Both the position numbers and the translations under genes were made by a program. The notes beneath the pieces are model-generated. The model was not told where the DNA came from, did no database searches, and was given only the letters and a program-made list of their open reading frames with translations. A DNA stretch of 64,000 nucleotides from Azadirachta indica. Its lineage: Eukaryota > Streptophyta > Magnoliopsida > Sapindales > Meliaceae. Of this stretch, positions 1 through 11,230 are shown in pieces; position 1 is the stretch's first letter, and every line of letters starts with the position of its first letter. Location of the stretch: positions 11,767,269-11,831,268 of the forward strand of contig CM040440.1 in assembly GCA_022749755.1 (NCBI GenBank), read 5' to 3'.

Positions 1-846
1 TCTACTACTTGTCACCCACAAACTGATGGTCAAACAGAAGTTGTGAATAGGACTTTGGGAACTTTGTTACGTGCTATTATCCAAAAGAATTTGAAGAATT
101 GGGAAGAGTGCATTCCATTTGTTGAATTCGCATATAATAGAGTTGTGCATTCTACTACTGGTTTTTCACCGTTTGAAATTGTTTATGACTTTAACCCACT
201 AACCCCTTTGGATTTAGTTCCTTTACCTTGTGATGAAAGAACTAGCTTAGATGGGCAAATGAAGGCAGAATTGGTGAGAAAACTACATTCAGATGTGCGC
301 AAGAACATTGAAAAGAAGAATCAACAAATTACAAATCAAGTAAACAAAGGACGAAGGCGCGTTGTATTCGAGCTTGGTGATTGGGTTTGGGTACATATGC
401 GAAAGGAAAGGTTTCCAACTCAAAGGAAGTCAAAGCTACATCCAAGAGGAGATGGTCCCTTTCAAGTTGTTGAGAAGATCAATGATAATGCCTACAAATT
501 GGATCTTCCTGGTGAGTATACTGTGAATGCTACTTTTAATGTCGCTGATCTTTCTCCTTTTGATGTAGATGGTGAAGATTCGTGGACGAATCATCTTGAG
601 GAGTGAGGGAATGATGCAAATACGGATGCACACAAGAGCAATGATCCAATTCAGATACCTAATGGTCCTGTTACAAGAGCAAGAATGAAGAAATTCAAAG
701 ATGCATTGAATGGGATGATTCAAGGTTTGTGGGATGATCTTGCAACAATTCAAGAGTGTAAGAAAGAGTTAAATATCAAGCTTGGACTTCAAGACAATAA
801 TCAGAGCTTGGTAACATTGACACAAATACAAGGAGGCAAAACCTAA
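1..846 (+). pseudogene. Ty3/gypsy polyprotein 3' end: integrase C-terminal part, broken
   Basis: The frame is open from base 1 (cut by the window edge) to a TGA at 604-606 and continues in frame to TAA at 844-846. It begins in the integrase core with the HPQTDGQTE motif, followed by the conserved block around [20 protein letters not shown]. After these come the basic C-terminal domain ([20 protein letters not shown]) and the FNVADLSPF block typical of plant Ty3/gypsy polyproteins. The TGA sits where a Gly codon is expected in the purine-rich EEGGND stretch, a likely single-base nonsense change. The last 80 codons run through the polypurine tract into the LTR. Only the end of the element lies in the window. 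It is a relic rather than a host gene. Confidence 0.85.
598..611 (+). promoter_or_regulatory. Polypurine tract of gypsy copy 1
   Basis: A purine-rich run (GAGGAGTGAGGGAA) lies directly before the TGATG that starts the LTR at 612. This is the expected plus-strand priming site. It overlaps the end of the polyprotein frame. Confidence 0.6.
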
Positions 847-1458
847 AGATTAAAGCTTCTATGGAATTCAACTTCTCAAATTTGTATAAGACCATATTCG
901 AATGATGTCTCAAGGCTAAGCAAGCATGTTCAAGCTTTTTAATTGCAGTTCAAATCAGATCGTCATCATGATGCAAGTTTCGGATTCCATGTGTCAGTTT
1001 GGGCTAAGTTGCTGTTCAAGCCCATTAGCTATTTTAGTCTTATTTATAAACATATATTTATAGTTTGTTATGTGTTTGGGCTGTTAACTCTAATTATTAA
1101 GCCCAAATTCAGTTTATTTTATTTTAAGTTAGAATAAGTTTAATTTTGTGACCAAACACTCCAATTAGGGTTACTTATCTCTTGTACCCTTATATATTCA
1201 GCCACATGCTCCCATGGAGGGGGAATTACTTGGTGGAATGAAATTAAATTGAGAGTGTTTTCTCTTATTTTGATTCTTGCTTGAATCAAGGTTCTTACAA
1301 TCAAAGCTAATTACTTTGAAGGTATTTATTCTAAAGTTCTATTTCACAAGTTGAAATTGGGTTGCAAACTTGGGTGAATCTGATTTAACTTTCCAAGAGG
1401 TTGCTTCCATGCGTAAAGATATTGGGTCTCAAGTTTAATATACTCGGGGTTCGTATCA
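612..1458 (+). mobile_element. Ty3/gypsy LTR, copy 1
   Basis: The LTR starts TGATGCAAATACGG just after the polypurine tract and ends TTCGTATCA. The same ends occur in the tandem copy at 1922-2766. A promoter-like TATA element (CCTTATATATTCAGCC) lies near 1189. The 5' part still encodes the polyprotein tail. Boundaries are inferred from the tract, the TG...CA ends and comparison with the second copy. Confidence 0.7.
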
Positions 1459-1460
1459 AT

Positions 1461-2071
1461 TCTACTACTGGTTTTTCACCGTTTGAAATTGTTTATGGCT
1501 TTAACCCACTAACCCCTTTGGATTTAGTTCCTTTACCTTGTGATGAAAGAATTAGCTTAGATGGAAAAACGAAGGCAGAATTGGTGAGAAAACTACATGC
1601 AGATGTGCGTAAGAACATTGAAAAGAAGAATCAACAAATTACAAGCCAAGTAAACAAAGGACGAAGGCGTGTTGTATTCGAGCCTGGTGATTGGGTTTGG
1701 GTACATATGCGAAAGAAAAGGTTTCCAACTCAAAGGAAGTCAAAGCTACATCCAAGAGGAGATGGTCCCTTTCAAGTTGTTGAGAAGATCAATGATAATG
1801 CTTACAAATTAGATCTTCCTGGTGAGTATACTGTGAATGCAACTTTTAATGTGGCTGATCTTTCTCCTTTTGATGTAGATGGTGAAGATTCGTAGATGAA
1901 TCATCTTAAGGAGCGCGGGAATGATGCAAATACGGATGCACACAAGAGCAATGATCCAATTCAGCTACCTAATGGTCCCGTTACAAGAGTAAGAATGAAG
2001 AAATTCAATGATGCATTGAATGAGATGATTCAAAGTTTGTGGGATGATCTTGCAACAATTCTAGAGTGAAG
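1461..2071 (+). pseudogene. Second copy of the gypsy integrase tail, broken
   Basis: The frame repeats the integrase C-terminal region from [13 protein letters not shown] onward, nearly identical to copy 1. It carries a TAG at 1893-1895 where copy 1 has TGG. It keeps Gly/Arg in the polypurine stretch where copy 1 has its stop, so the two copies are broken at different points and acquired these changes separately. The frame then continues into the LTR to about 2071. Confidence 0.75.
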
Positions 2072-2766
2072 AAAGAGTCAAATATCAAGCTTGAACTTCA
2101 AGACAATAATCAGAGCTTGGTAACATTGACACAAGTACAAGAAGGCAAAACCTGAAGATTAAAGCTTTTACAGAATTCAACTTCTCAAATTTGTATAAGG
2201 CCATATTCAAATGATGTCTCAAGGCTAAGCAAGCATGTTCAAGTCTTTTAATTGCAATTTGAATCAGATCGTCATCATCATGCAAGTTTTGGATTCCATG
2301 TACCAGTTTGGGCTAAGTTGCTGTTCAAGCCCATTATCTATTTTAGTTTTATTTATAAACATATATTTATAGTTTGTTATGTGTTTGGGCTGTTAACGCT
2401 AATTATTAAGCTCAAATTCAGTTTATTTTATTTTAAGTTAGAATAAGTTTAATTTTGTGGTCAAGCACTTCAATTAAGGTTACTTATCTCTTGTACCCTT
2501 ATATATTCAGCCACATGCTCTCATGGAGGATCATTACTTTTTCGAATGAAATAAAATTGAGAGTGTTTTCTCTTGTTTTGATTCTTACTTGAATCAAGGT
2601 TCTTACAATCAAAGTTATTTACTTTGAGGGTATTTATTTTAAGGTTTTATTTCACAAGTTGAAATTGGGTTGCAGACTTGGGTGAATCTGATTTAACTTT
2701 CCAAGAGGTTGCTTCCATGCATGAAGATATTGGGTCTCAAGTTTAATATATTCGGGTTTCGTATCA
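1922..2766 (+). mobile_element. Ty3/gypsy LTR, copy 2
   Basis: This is the same LTR as 612-1458, starting TGATGC after a degraded polypurine tract (1908-1921) and ending CGTATCA at 2766. The next base enters antisense gag sequence, so 2766/2767 is a junction between two oppositely oriented elements. Confidence 0.7.
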
Positions 2767-3629
2767 CTTTATTAATGGAAATTCCTGCCATTTAGGAGTT
2801 GATCTCCATGAGTTTGTAGCAGTTGTGCTTGCTCCTCTCCTAGCCATGCTTCTTCGCTTCAATTGTTGCTCAACTTTAATGGCTTGATGTACCATATCTG
2901 TCAACTCTACATAATGTTGCATTTCCATCACGTTTGCGATCTCACGATTTAACCCATGTAAGAATCTAGCCATAGTAGCTTCTCTATCCTCCTCTACATT
3001 TGCTCGGATCATAGCAATCTCCATCTCTTTGTAGTATTCATCTACGCTTTTAGATCCTTGAGTCAGACGTTGCAATTTGTTAAACAACTCCAGATGGTAG
3101 TAGCTTGAATGAAACGTCTTCTCATTATTGTCTTCATCTCGTCCCACGTTTTAATAGGATGTTCTTGATTTCTTCTCCTATCCTTCAACAATTGATCCCA
3201 CCAAATAATAGCATAATCAGTAAATTCAATGGTCGTAAGTTTTACCTTTTTGATCTCGGAGTAGTTGTGACAATCGAAAACTATCTCTATTTTCTTCTCC
3301 CACTCTAAATAAGCTTCAGGATCGTTTCTACCTTGGAACGGTGGAATTTTTATCTTAATACTTCCTAAATCATCATCCAATTTAGGTCTATCTAACCTAA
3401 CTTCTCTATTCTCATAACCATGCAAATTCCTACCTCGGTTCATTGGTGATTCTTCTAACTCCTCATCATTCTCAACATTACCCCATTGTACCCCTGGTTG
3501 CACTTGCTTAGGTGGTTGTCTAATGGAAGAGCTTTGATGTTGCCCTCTTGATGTCTCTTCTTCTAACCTATCCATCCTCTCATGGATTGATTCTAACTCG
3601 GCCCTCATCTCCCCTAATAACGCCTGCAA
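2767..3629 (-). pseudogene. Ty3/gypsy gag fragment, frameshifted and truncated
   Basis: Read on the minus strand from ATG at 3629, the protein has an N-terminal coiled-coil-like stretch and the matrix/capsid-like block with the IPPFQGRNDPEAYLEWEKK motif. Next come the FTDYAIIWWDQL block and, in another frame, the SVDEYYKEMEIAMIRANVEE block. The frame shifts by one base near 3105-3112, where a Pro-Ser-type junction appears to have lost a base. The coding region stops abruptly at 2767, where the plus-strand LTR begins. The CCHC knuckle and all of pol are missing. It lies just downstream of its own PBS and LTR. Confidence 0.8.
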
Positions 3630-4205
3630 TTATAGGTTCGGGGTGGTTAGTTGTTATACCCTCGAGGTTGAATTTTCTTCTTCATTGTAAAACATATTTA
3701 AAATCTGCAAAACAAAGTTAGAAACCTCACAAGCACTCCCTCATGTGTTTTCACTCGCTCTCGTGTTTGAGCACTCAAATGTTTTCATACTCGCACACTC
3801 TTAATCAAAATTTCAGTGGCAATTTTAAGATGAGAAGCAATCAAAACAAATCACAAGATTCAATAAGCAATTTCTAAGAAATTGATGCAAGCAATGATAA
3901 TATTGGATCAAGAATAAGGAATATTAGGCCAATATTACAAGAATTATGAATATAATAGATAACAACAAATTTTTTTTTCTCTTTTTTTCTTTTTTTTTGC
4001 TTTGCTTCTTTTTTTTTTAGGAAGTAGAAATGAAATTATGAACTCAAAATAAATTAAAGGAAGTAAAACGCAAAATTCGAATTTAGACCAATCAAGGAGG
4101 AATTTGGCCACAATATTTTTCTTTTGTATTTTTTTTTTAAAATTGTAATTTAAGAAGTAAAGGAACAATAAAGAGGTAAAGGATAACTTAAACTTACTTT
4201 GGAAC
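3630..4205 (-). other. 5' leader of the minus-strand gypsy element
   Basis: This non-coding stretch lies between the primer-binding site and gag. It contains several T-rich runs on the plus strand (3968-4018 and about 4117-4138). No gene is seen. Confidence 0.5.
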
Positions 4206-4221
4206 CAAAGTTTTGATACCA
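4206..4221 (-). promoter_or_regulatory. Primer-binding site, tRNA-iMet type
   Basis: The minus strand reads TGGTATCAAAACTTTGG two bases after the LTR end. The first eight bases match the complement of the initiator tRNA-Met 3' end (TGGTATCAGAGC type). Confidence 0.65.
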
Positions 4222-4223
4222 AA

Positions 4224-5013
4224 TGATACGAACCTCGCCAATAGTATGACGAAACCCAACACCGAATATAGTAAAGAATCCCAAGATTTCCCCAAAACGC
4301 AGGTTTATTGAGTCTTGACCCGATACCTATTTAGATAAGAACCAAAATTATGATTTACTCAAACGCCACACCAAGACCCTTAAGAAAACACTTAAAAATC
4401 TAAATGATAAGTTTAATTATTTTGAACGTCACAAGAAATTAAATTTGAAGAGTTCAAGAACAAGAATTTGTAAGAAATAACTTAATACTTAAATTGCTTA
4501 TTTCATTTCAAGAAACGAAAGCCTTTTTATAGGTAAATATAAAGGGAAAATGTCAAAAGTTAGGCTATCAATCTTACCTAACAATTTGGCAAAATAAATT
4601 CAAACTTTATTACTTTTAAAACCTATAAATTTCAAACATGAAAATGTAAGTAATAACGTCATATATATATGATGTAAGCAATGACGTCGAATGTGTATGA
4701 TGTAAGTGATTATATTATTTTAAGATTTTTAAAATTACATAAATGGAATATAATTTTCGAACATTTTCATATTAGTCTTCTTTAATGATGTTCACTGAGC
4801 CTAATTCTTCAAAACATGTATCTTGAATTGTATTGAATTACACATCTTTTTAATTAGTCTATTTAAGGCACTTTCCAATTTCTTGACTCTAACTCTTGTA
4901 ATCGGTCTACTCGGCACGTTTAGCGAATCATATAGATGTTGTAATTGAGTGTCTCCAATTTTATGTCTGAGGTTCTACTCTTATTTACGTGATTGCACAA
5001 CTTTATTGCATCA
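4224..5013 (-). mobile_element. 5' LTR of the minus-strand gypsy element
   Basis: On the minus strand it begins TGATGCAATAAAG (5013) and ends TTCGTATCA (4224), followed by a PBS. A TATA-like CCTATAAAAAGGC lies near 4522-4534. It aligns over its length with the LTR at 5205-6049, so the two families are related. Confidence 0.75.
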
Positions 5014-5204
5014 CTAGCTATTTGAAGTATTAACTTTAAGACAAAGACAATAGTATATTATTAAGATGCACTGAACATGACCACATAGAGGTTTCAATCA
5101 TTTGGTGAAAGTACCAGAACTGAATGTAAACCTTTATACTTGAGCATTATGGCATCTTTATCTGAATCTTGAGTGGGTAGTGTTCCTTTAGTACGTAGGT
5201 TATG
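5014..5204. other. Spacer between two minus-strand gypsy elements
   Basis: About 190 bases in which no gene or repeat was recognised. Confidence 0.4.
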
Positions 5205-6049
5205 TGAGATGAATCTTGTCAACGATATGACAAAACCCAATACTAAATATGATACCAAACCCCAAGATTTCCAACACATAAGTTTATTAAGTTTTAACCC
5301 GTTACCTGACAAGATAAGAATCAAGAACTATAGTTGTTTGAAGGTGCCACACCAAGAATCTTAACAACCATTCAAGAATTAAGGCGATAAGTCTGATTGT
5401 TTGAATGTTACAAGAATAAACTTGATAAGTTCAAGAGTCCTTTCAAGAATGAAAAAAGAATATAATAAGACACTTTCATTAAAAAACAATGTTTTGCTTC
5501 TAAAAAATCAATGGCAGCCCCTTATATATAGGCTAATATAAAATCTAGATTAAGTTAGACTAGGAATCCTAATTTAAAAAAGAATTGTAATTCCTAAATT
5601 AAATATGAAAATTATAATTTTAATCTAAATAGAAATGACGGATTATATTTAACATGAAAATAATAATCCTAAATAAATTAGGAAACTAATTTTTTGTAAA
5701 GGAAATAATCTAAACAAACAAATGCCTAATCCTTCATATCTTACATCTTGAACCCTCTAGATGCTGAAAACGTGTAAGTCCTTAATTGGAATCTTCTAGA
5801 ACCTTAATCATAGTGACTAGATTTCTTTAAAAATGATTTGGACTTATCCCGAGCCTCCACGTGTGTGCCATTTCACCAACTTGTTGAATCAACTTATTTA
5901 ACACTTCTTCAAAAATGCTTAGCTCTAAGTCTTGCAATCGGCCAAGTTGGCAAGCTTAATAGATAATGTGAATGCTGCCTTTAGGTCCCTTTAAGCCCAA
6001 TGTGAGTTCTCCCTCTTGTATGTGTGATTGTACAACTTTGTTTACATCA
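5205..6049 (-). mobile_element. 3' LTR of a second minus-strand gypsy element
   Basis: On the minus strand it starts TGATGTAAACAAAG (6049), right after a polypurine tract at 6050-6062 (GAGAGAGGGATAA). It ends near TTCATCTCA (5205). A TATA-like box (CCTATATATAAGG) lies near 5521-5533. It resembles the partial LTR at 7545-8200, which would be the same element's other LTR. Confidence 0.7.
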
Positions 6050-6062
6050 TTATCCCTCTCTC
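6050..6062 (-). promoter_or_regulatory. Polypurine tract
   Basis: GAGAGAGGGATAA on the minus strand, directly before the LTR start TGATG and after a decayed integrase C-terminus. This sets the orientation of the element. Confidence 0.6.
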
Positions 6063-7526
6063 AAAGAAGATTTGTCCTCGAATCATCACCTACATCAAAA
6101 GAAGATAAGTCAAAAATATTAATGCTCATACTAATCTTATACTTACTTAGTTATTCAAGCTTGTACCCATTGCCCATCACCCCTTGGAATGAGTTTAGAA
6201 CGCCTTTACTCGAGAAAATGGTCCTTCCTCACATGCAGTCAAAGCTAATTTCCTAGTTTAAAGATAACTTTCTTGCATCCCTTATTGGCTTGCTTAGTAT
6301 ATTGCTCCGTCTGCTGTTTTATGTGCTGCTTCGCTTTCTTATGAATCTGCTTAATAAAATTACTTTCTTTTTCCTATTTAAGTTAACATGTTCGCTCAAA
6401 CGTAAAAAAGTTAAATTCAAAGGAGTTGTGGATTAAAACCATAGACAATCTCAAACAATGAAGACTTAGTTACAAAATGAACACAACGATTATAAGCAAA
6501 TTCAACATATGACAAGCAATCTTCCAATGTTTTCAAGTTCTTTTGTATGATAGCATATAACAAAGTAGACAAAATTCTATTCACTATTTTAGTTTGACCA
6601 TCAGTTTGTGGGTGACAGGTAGTGAAAAACAATAATTTAGTTTCCAACTTTCCCCATAAAGTTTTTCAAAAGTAACTCAAGAACTTTGCTTCCCAATTAG
6701 AGACAATAGTTTTAGGCATGCCATGTAATCTAGCAATCTCTTTGAAAAATAAATTAGCTATACGTGATGCATAATCGGTTTTATGACATGTAATAAAGTG
6801 TGCTATTTTAGAGAACTTATCAACAACCACAAAAATGAAGTTTTCCCCCCTCTTAGTCTTGGGTAAACCCAAAACAAGATCTATAAAAACATCGACCTAA
6901 GATGTACTAGGAATAGGAAATAATGTGTACAATCCATGTGATTGCTGCTTAAACTTAGCTTACTTTCAAGTAATGCATCTCACACAAATCCTTTCTACAT
7001 CACGTTTTATATATGGTCAAAAGAAATGTGCATGCAACACATCTAAGGTCTTAGCTACCCTAAGTAACCCATCAAACTACCACCATATGCTTCTTAAACA
7101 AGTAATTTACACAAGGATGAATGTGAAATACATAATTTATTTTCTAGCAATAGCAAACCATCATGCAAATAGAATTTCTCACACGCTCTCTTAGTGCAAT
7201 TTTTAAATAAATCACTGAAATCAGAATCCATTGCATATAACTCCTTAATATACTCAAATACAAGCAATTTAGCATTAAAGGTTGAAAGTAAAGTATAGCT
7301 GCATGATAATGTATCGACAATTACATTTTTCTTACCTTGTTTGTATTTGATCACAAAGGAGAATATCTTAATGAACTCCACCTATTTGGCATGGTGTTTA
7401 CTCAATTTGTGCTACTCTTTTAATGGCTTCAAAGATTCATGATCCATATGAATTGCAAACTCTTTCAGCCAAAGGAAGTATTGCCAAATCTCTAGAGTTC
7501 GAAACAATGCGTACAGTTTAATCCTT
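6063..7526 (-). pseudogene. Ty3/gypsy RNase H-integrase relic
   Basis: Read on the minus strand, the order is RNase H end, integrase zinc-binding region, integrase core and C-terminal domain. The RNase H part shows [11 protein letters not shown] near 7460 and YKQGKKNVIVDTLS near 7320, where the usual A-D-A-L-S-R is degraded. The core shows [14 protein letters not shown] near 6830 and [10 protein letters not shown] near 6600. The second catalytic Asp of the core has become Asn ([11 protein letters not shown]), and stops and frameshifts interrupt every domain. Gag, protease and reverse transcriptase are missing: the coding remnant begins directly beside a truncated LTR. It is an inactive relic. 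Confidence 0.85.
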
Positions 7527-7544
7527 GGATTGATGTGGTCCTTA

Positions 7545-8200
7545 AATTATTTGAATGCCACAAAAATAAACTTGATAAGTTCAACGGTCCTTTCAAGAAT
7601 GAAAGAAGACACAAACAACACGCTCTCATTAAAAAAAAAATATTCTACCTTCTAAAAAAATAATGATAGCCCCCATATATATAGGCTAATATAAATCCTA
7701 AATTAAGTTAGATTAGGAATTCTAATTTAAGTAGGAATTGTACTTCGTAATTTAAGTTGAAAAATTATAATTTAATATAATTAAAAATCACATATTCTGT
7801 TTAACGTGAAAATAATAATTCTAAACAAATTAGGAAACTAATTCTTTGTAAAGTAAATAATCTAAACAATCAAAACACAATCCTTCATGTCTTGCATCTT
7901 GAACATTCCAGAAGCTGAAAATGTGTAAGTTCTCAATTGAAATCTTTTAGAACCTTAATCATAGTGACTAGATTTCTTTGAAACTAATTTAGACTTATGT
8001 TGGGCCTCCACATGTTTGCCATTTCACCAACTTATTGAATTAGCCCATTTAACTCTTTTTTAGAAAGCTTGGCTCTAAGTCTTGTGATTGGCCTACCTGG
8101 CAAGTTTAATGGATTATGTGAATGCTACCTTTGGGTTGCTCTAAGCCCACATGTGAGTTCTCCCTCTTATATGTGTGGCTGTGTAGCTTTGTTTGTATCA
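7545..8200 (-). mobile_element. Truncated 5' LTR of the same minus-strand element
   Basis: This segment aligns with 5393-6049 of the 3' LTR. On the minus strand it begins TGATACAAACAAAG at 8200. Its 3' part, the PBS and the upstream internal region are deleted, so LTR sequence runs directly into RNase H near 7526-7545. Confidence 0.65.
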
Positions 8201-8546
8201 CTGTGGTCTTTGATTAGAATAGAAAGTGAGACCATGAGATTAACGGTCAATACCTTATCCAATTGGGATTATAAGATTTATATGCTAGTAGACACTATTT
8301 TATAGATATGGAATTCATAATTCTAAAAGGAATATAGAATACCACCTTGATGGTTTTACAAGGTTTTAGTTGGAAAAATGTTGGTCGAATGTTTAGCAAA
8401 AGAGTTCACTAAATTCAGATTTATTTTAATAAATATTAATCCAATTAAATAGTGTAAAATTGGCATCAAGGAAAGGTAAAATGGTAAATTACACCTAATT
8501 CCAATTATTGGTATTCAAAGAAGGGTAGTTATGCTAACTTGTTTAA
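8201..8546. other. Unassigned spacer
   Basis: AT-rich sequence between two gypsy elements. No gene, repeat or terminal motif was recognised. Confidence 0.4.
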
Positions 8547-9272
8547 TGAAGACCAAGGTGCTGGCCAAATAGTTCAAGTTAACATTCCCAAATATTTTCA
8601 AGATCCTTTATAAGAAATCGGTGGTTTAATGACTAATGTAAGGACAAAGAGGATAAAAGAAGCTTTATAAGGTTTAATCATAGAAGTGCATGATAAAAAG
8701 ACTATTGTAGAAGATTTTAAGGCTGTTCTATAAGTTTCCAAAGTTTCGTCAAAGATAATCACTTATCTTTATGTGTAAGAAAAAGATTGAAATAGTTCTG
8801 TGCTACTAATTCCTAATGCTACATAGATGATTTGGACTTTTGAAAATTCTTTATTTTATATAAAATTAGTTTCCTAATTTGTTTAGAATTGTTATTTTTT
8901 ATGTTTCTTAATTATGTTAAGATAATAATTTTTTCTTTAATTTAAGATTTCTATTCTTACTTAATTTTAGAATGATGTTTACATGCATATATAAAGGCAA
9001 CAACTATGTAAAACAAATTATCATCACATCATTAATAATATTGAGATATTTTCAGCAAGTATAGCTTTGCCTTCTTGTATTCTTGATAAAATACAATATC
9101 TTAACTTATTAAATGAGTGATCAACCTTTGTGGCGTATTTAAAATAGAAATTTTAAGGATTTATTTTGTTAAATTCTAATAAAATCATCTACAACTTATT
9201 TTTTAGTTCATGGGGCATGCATAACATTTGATTCAAGAGTTATTAGAGTAGGTTGTTTGTGAGTTCTTATCA
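8547..9272 (+). mobile_element. 5' LTR of the plus-strand gypsy element
   Basis: It starts TGAAGACCAAGGTGC and ends GTTCTTATCA, followed by TT and the PBS. A TATA box (TATATAAAGG, 8987-8996) lies inside and is conserved in the 3' LTR (near 16988). The 5' 200 bases resemble a polyprotein C-terminus (QIVQVNIPKYFQDP), because in this family the coding frame runs into the LTR. Confidence 0.75.
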
Positions 9273-9274
9273 TT

Positions 9275-9286
9275 TGGTATCAGAAC
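9275..9286 (+). promoter_or_regulatory. Primer-binding site, tRNA-iMet type
   Basis: TGGTATCAGAAC, two bases after the LTR end. It matches the plant initiator tRNA-Met primer-binding consensus except at one position. Confidence 0.75.
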
Positions 9287-10272
9287 TTTGACTCTAGAAA
9301 CAAGTTAGTTATCCTTCACTTATCTTTGTTTTGTGTTTTTTTATTTTTATTTTTGTGCTATTCTTGTGTCGTCTTTCCATAACTTTCTTGAAATTTTTTT
9401 CATTCGGCTTCTTTGTGTTTTGAATAGATTCAATTTCTTCTTGTGTGTTTAGCTTTGTGGAAAAAAGAAAAAAAAAAGAAGTGAGATTGAAAAGAACATC
9501 CAATTCAAAAAAAAAAATGAAGAAAAAACAAAAAAATAGAGTTAGATTGCATTGTTTGATAGGTGTGCAATCTATTTTGTGCTATTTATTAAGATTGTAG
9601 ATATGATTTTAATCCTTTTCCCAGTATAAAAGAGATTTCTTCAATCGCAATATCATATTTTTATTTAAATAAGTCATAACAAGATCTCCTTTCTTTTTTT
9701 GGATTTGACTAGTTGACTAATTCAAAGTCAGTTATGTATATTCCTTTTCAAATTAGGTTTTCTTTTTCTTAAATAGTAATCTTACTATATTAATTAGTAT
9801 TAATCCTTATTAAATAAAGATTGTTGTGTTTAAATTAATTTAATTTCGTGCTCTATATTTTATTTATCCTATTCGAGTTCAATTGTGCACTTGTGTCTTT
9901 TAGTTTTGCTCTTAAATTCATTGCATTTTAGTGATTCGTTTTACATTTTTTTTTTGGCTTCCTTTTTAAAGTTTTCTTATTTTCTTGGCTTTTTTAATTT
10001 TTTTTTCATTGCCGTTTACCTCAACTAAATCTTTAACGTTTTAATTTTGAGATTTGCCACCATCCAACCAATTGCTCCTTGAGATTTGTTGATCTTGATT
10101 CTTTAAAAACATAAAGGGGGCTGGCTTGAGTAGCAAAAGGTAAGAGTGCTGAGACCATCATCAAATTAGTGTGAAACACGAGTGACACCAATCTAATTTG
10201 TGTGTAAACACTTGAAAGAGTGCGAGAGGAATAAATTTATTTAATTTATAACAAGTTTTGCAGGTTATAAAC
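9287..10272 (+). other. Gypsy 5' leader
   Basis: Non-coding leader between PBS and gag, T-rich and A-rich by turns. No gene is seen. Confidence 0.5.
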
Positions 10273-11230
10273 ATGAGTAGTGAAGGAGAATCATAAAATG
10301 TTGACATGAAAATATTCATAAAGGCTGTTAATGAACAATTTAGAAAGTAAAATACTAGGTTGGATGAATTAGAATCTCTATCTATGTCTAAAACCACTAG
10401 GAGAATTGTGTTTGAGGAGGAAGGGGAAGATGATTCAGATTTGGAGGAATCAAATAATAAAAAAGGCAAGAAGGCTGTTTCCAAAAGAGATAGGAATTTG
10501 GGCAGCATAAAGATGAAGATTCACTTTTCAAGGAAAGAATGATCTCGAACTATACTTAAAGTAGGAAAGAAAGGTTGAACACGTATTTGATTGCCATAAT
10601 TGAGGAAAAAAAGTTAAAATTAGCAGCTGTAGAGTTCACATATACAAGTATATAGTGGGATCAATTGGTGATCAATAGGTGTAGAAATGAAGAGAGGTCA
10701 ATTCGGTTATGGCAAGAGATGAAATTAGTAATGCGTAAGAGATTTATACCTAGCCATTACTATAGAGATTTGGATAGAAAGTTACAATGGTTGGTTCAAG
10801 ATTCCATGAGTATAGAGAACTATTACAAGGAGATGGAGAAAGCCATGATTAGAGCAAACATAAAGGAAGACCGAGAAGCAACAATGGCAAGATTTATTGG
10901 CGGCTTGAACAAAGAGATTGTTGATGTGGTTGATTTTCAGCACTATGTAGAGATGGAAGAGCTATTGCACAAAGCCATTAAAGTGGATAAGAAAATCAAA
11001 TCAAAAGGGTTTAGGTCTGGTTGGGCTTCTAGTTCTTCATGGAAATCTAATTGGAAGCACAACAAAGCTGCCTTAGAAACAAAAAAAGAAGTAAAGCAAA
11101 ACGTTTCGATTGCTGTTCTTAAAGGTAAAATTGAAACTAAAACTTCTTCTAATTCACGAGATATTAAGTGTTTTAGGTGCTAAGGATTCAGGCATATTGC
11201 TTCTCAATGCCCAAATAAAAGAGTTATAAT
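10273..11230 (+). pseudogene. Ty3/gypsy gag relic with CCHC knuckle
   Basis: A frame beginning MSSEGES at 10273 is interrupted by early stops. It continues through an acidic stretch to about 10540, then shifts frame. The capsid-like block follows ([57 protein letters not shown]). The zinc knuckle CFRC-x4-H-x4-C spans about 11169-11210, with a TAA inside the x4 loop, probably a Gln codon changed by C to T. It resembles the gag at 2767-3629 but belongs to a different family member. Confidence 0.8.

Larger units (their letters stand above)
151..2766 (+). repeat. Tandem duplication, about 1.31 kb unit (integrase tail + LTR, twice)
   Basis: 151-1460 and 1461-2766 are the same segment repeated head to tail, with scattered substitutions. 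Each unit starts at TCTACTACTGG inside the integrase coding region and ends at the CGTATCA end of the LTR. The inner junction joins the LTR end straight back into integrase sequence (near 1458-1461), with ATTCTAC shared at both sites. This arrangement could come from unequal recombination or from joining of two elements. Confidence 0.85.

Noticed and set aside
436..753. Minus-strand 105-residue frame opposite the integrase tail
   Set aside because: It is antisense to a clear gypsy coding region and has no motif of its own.
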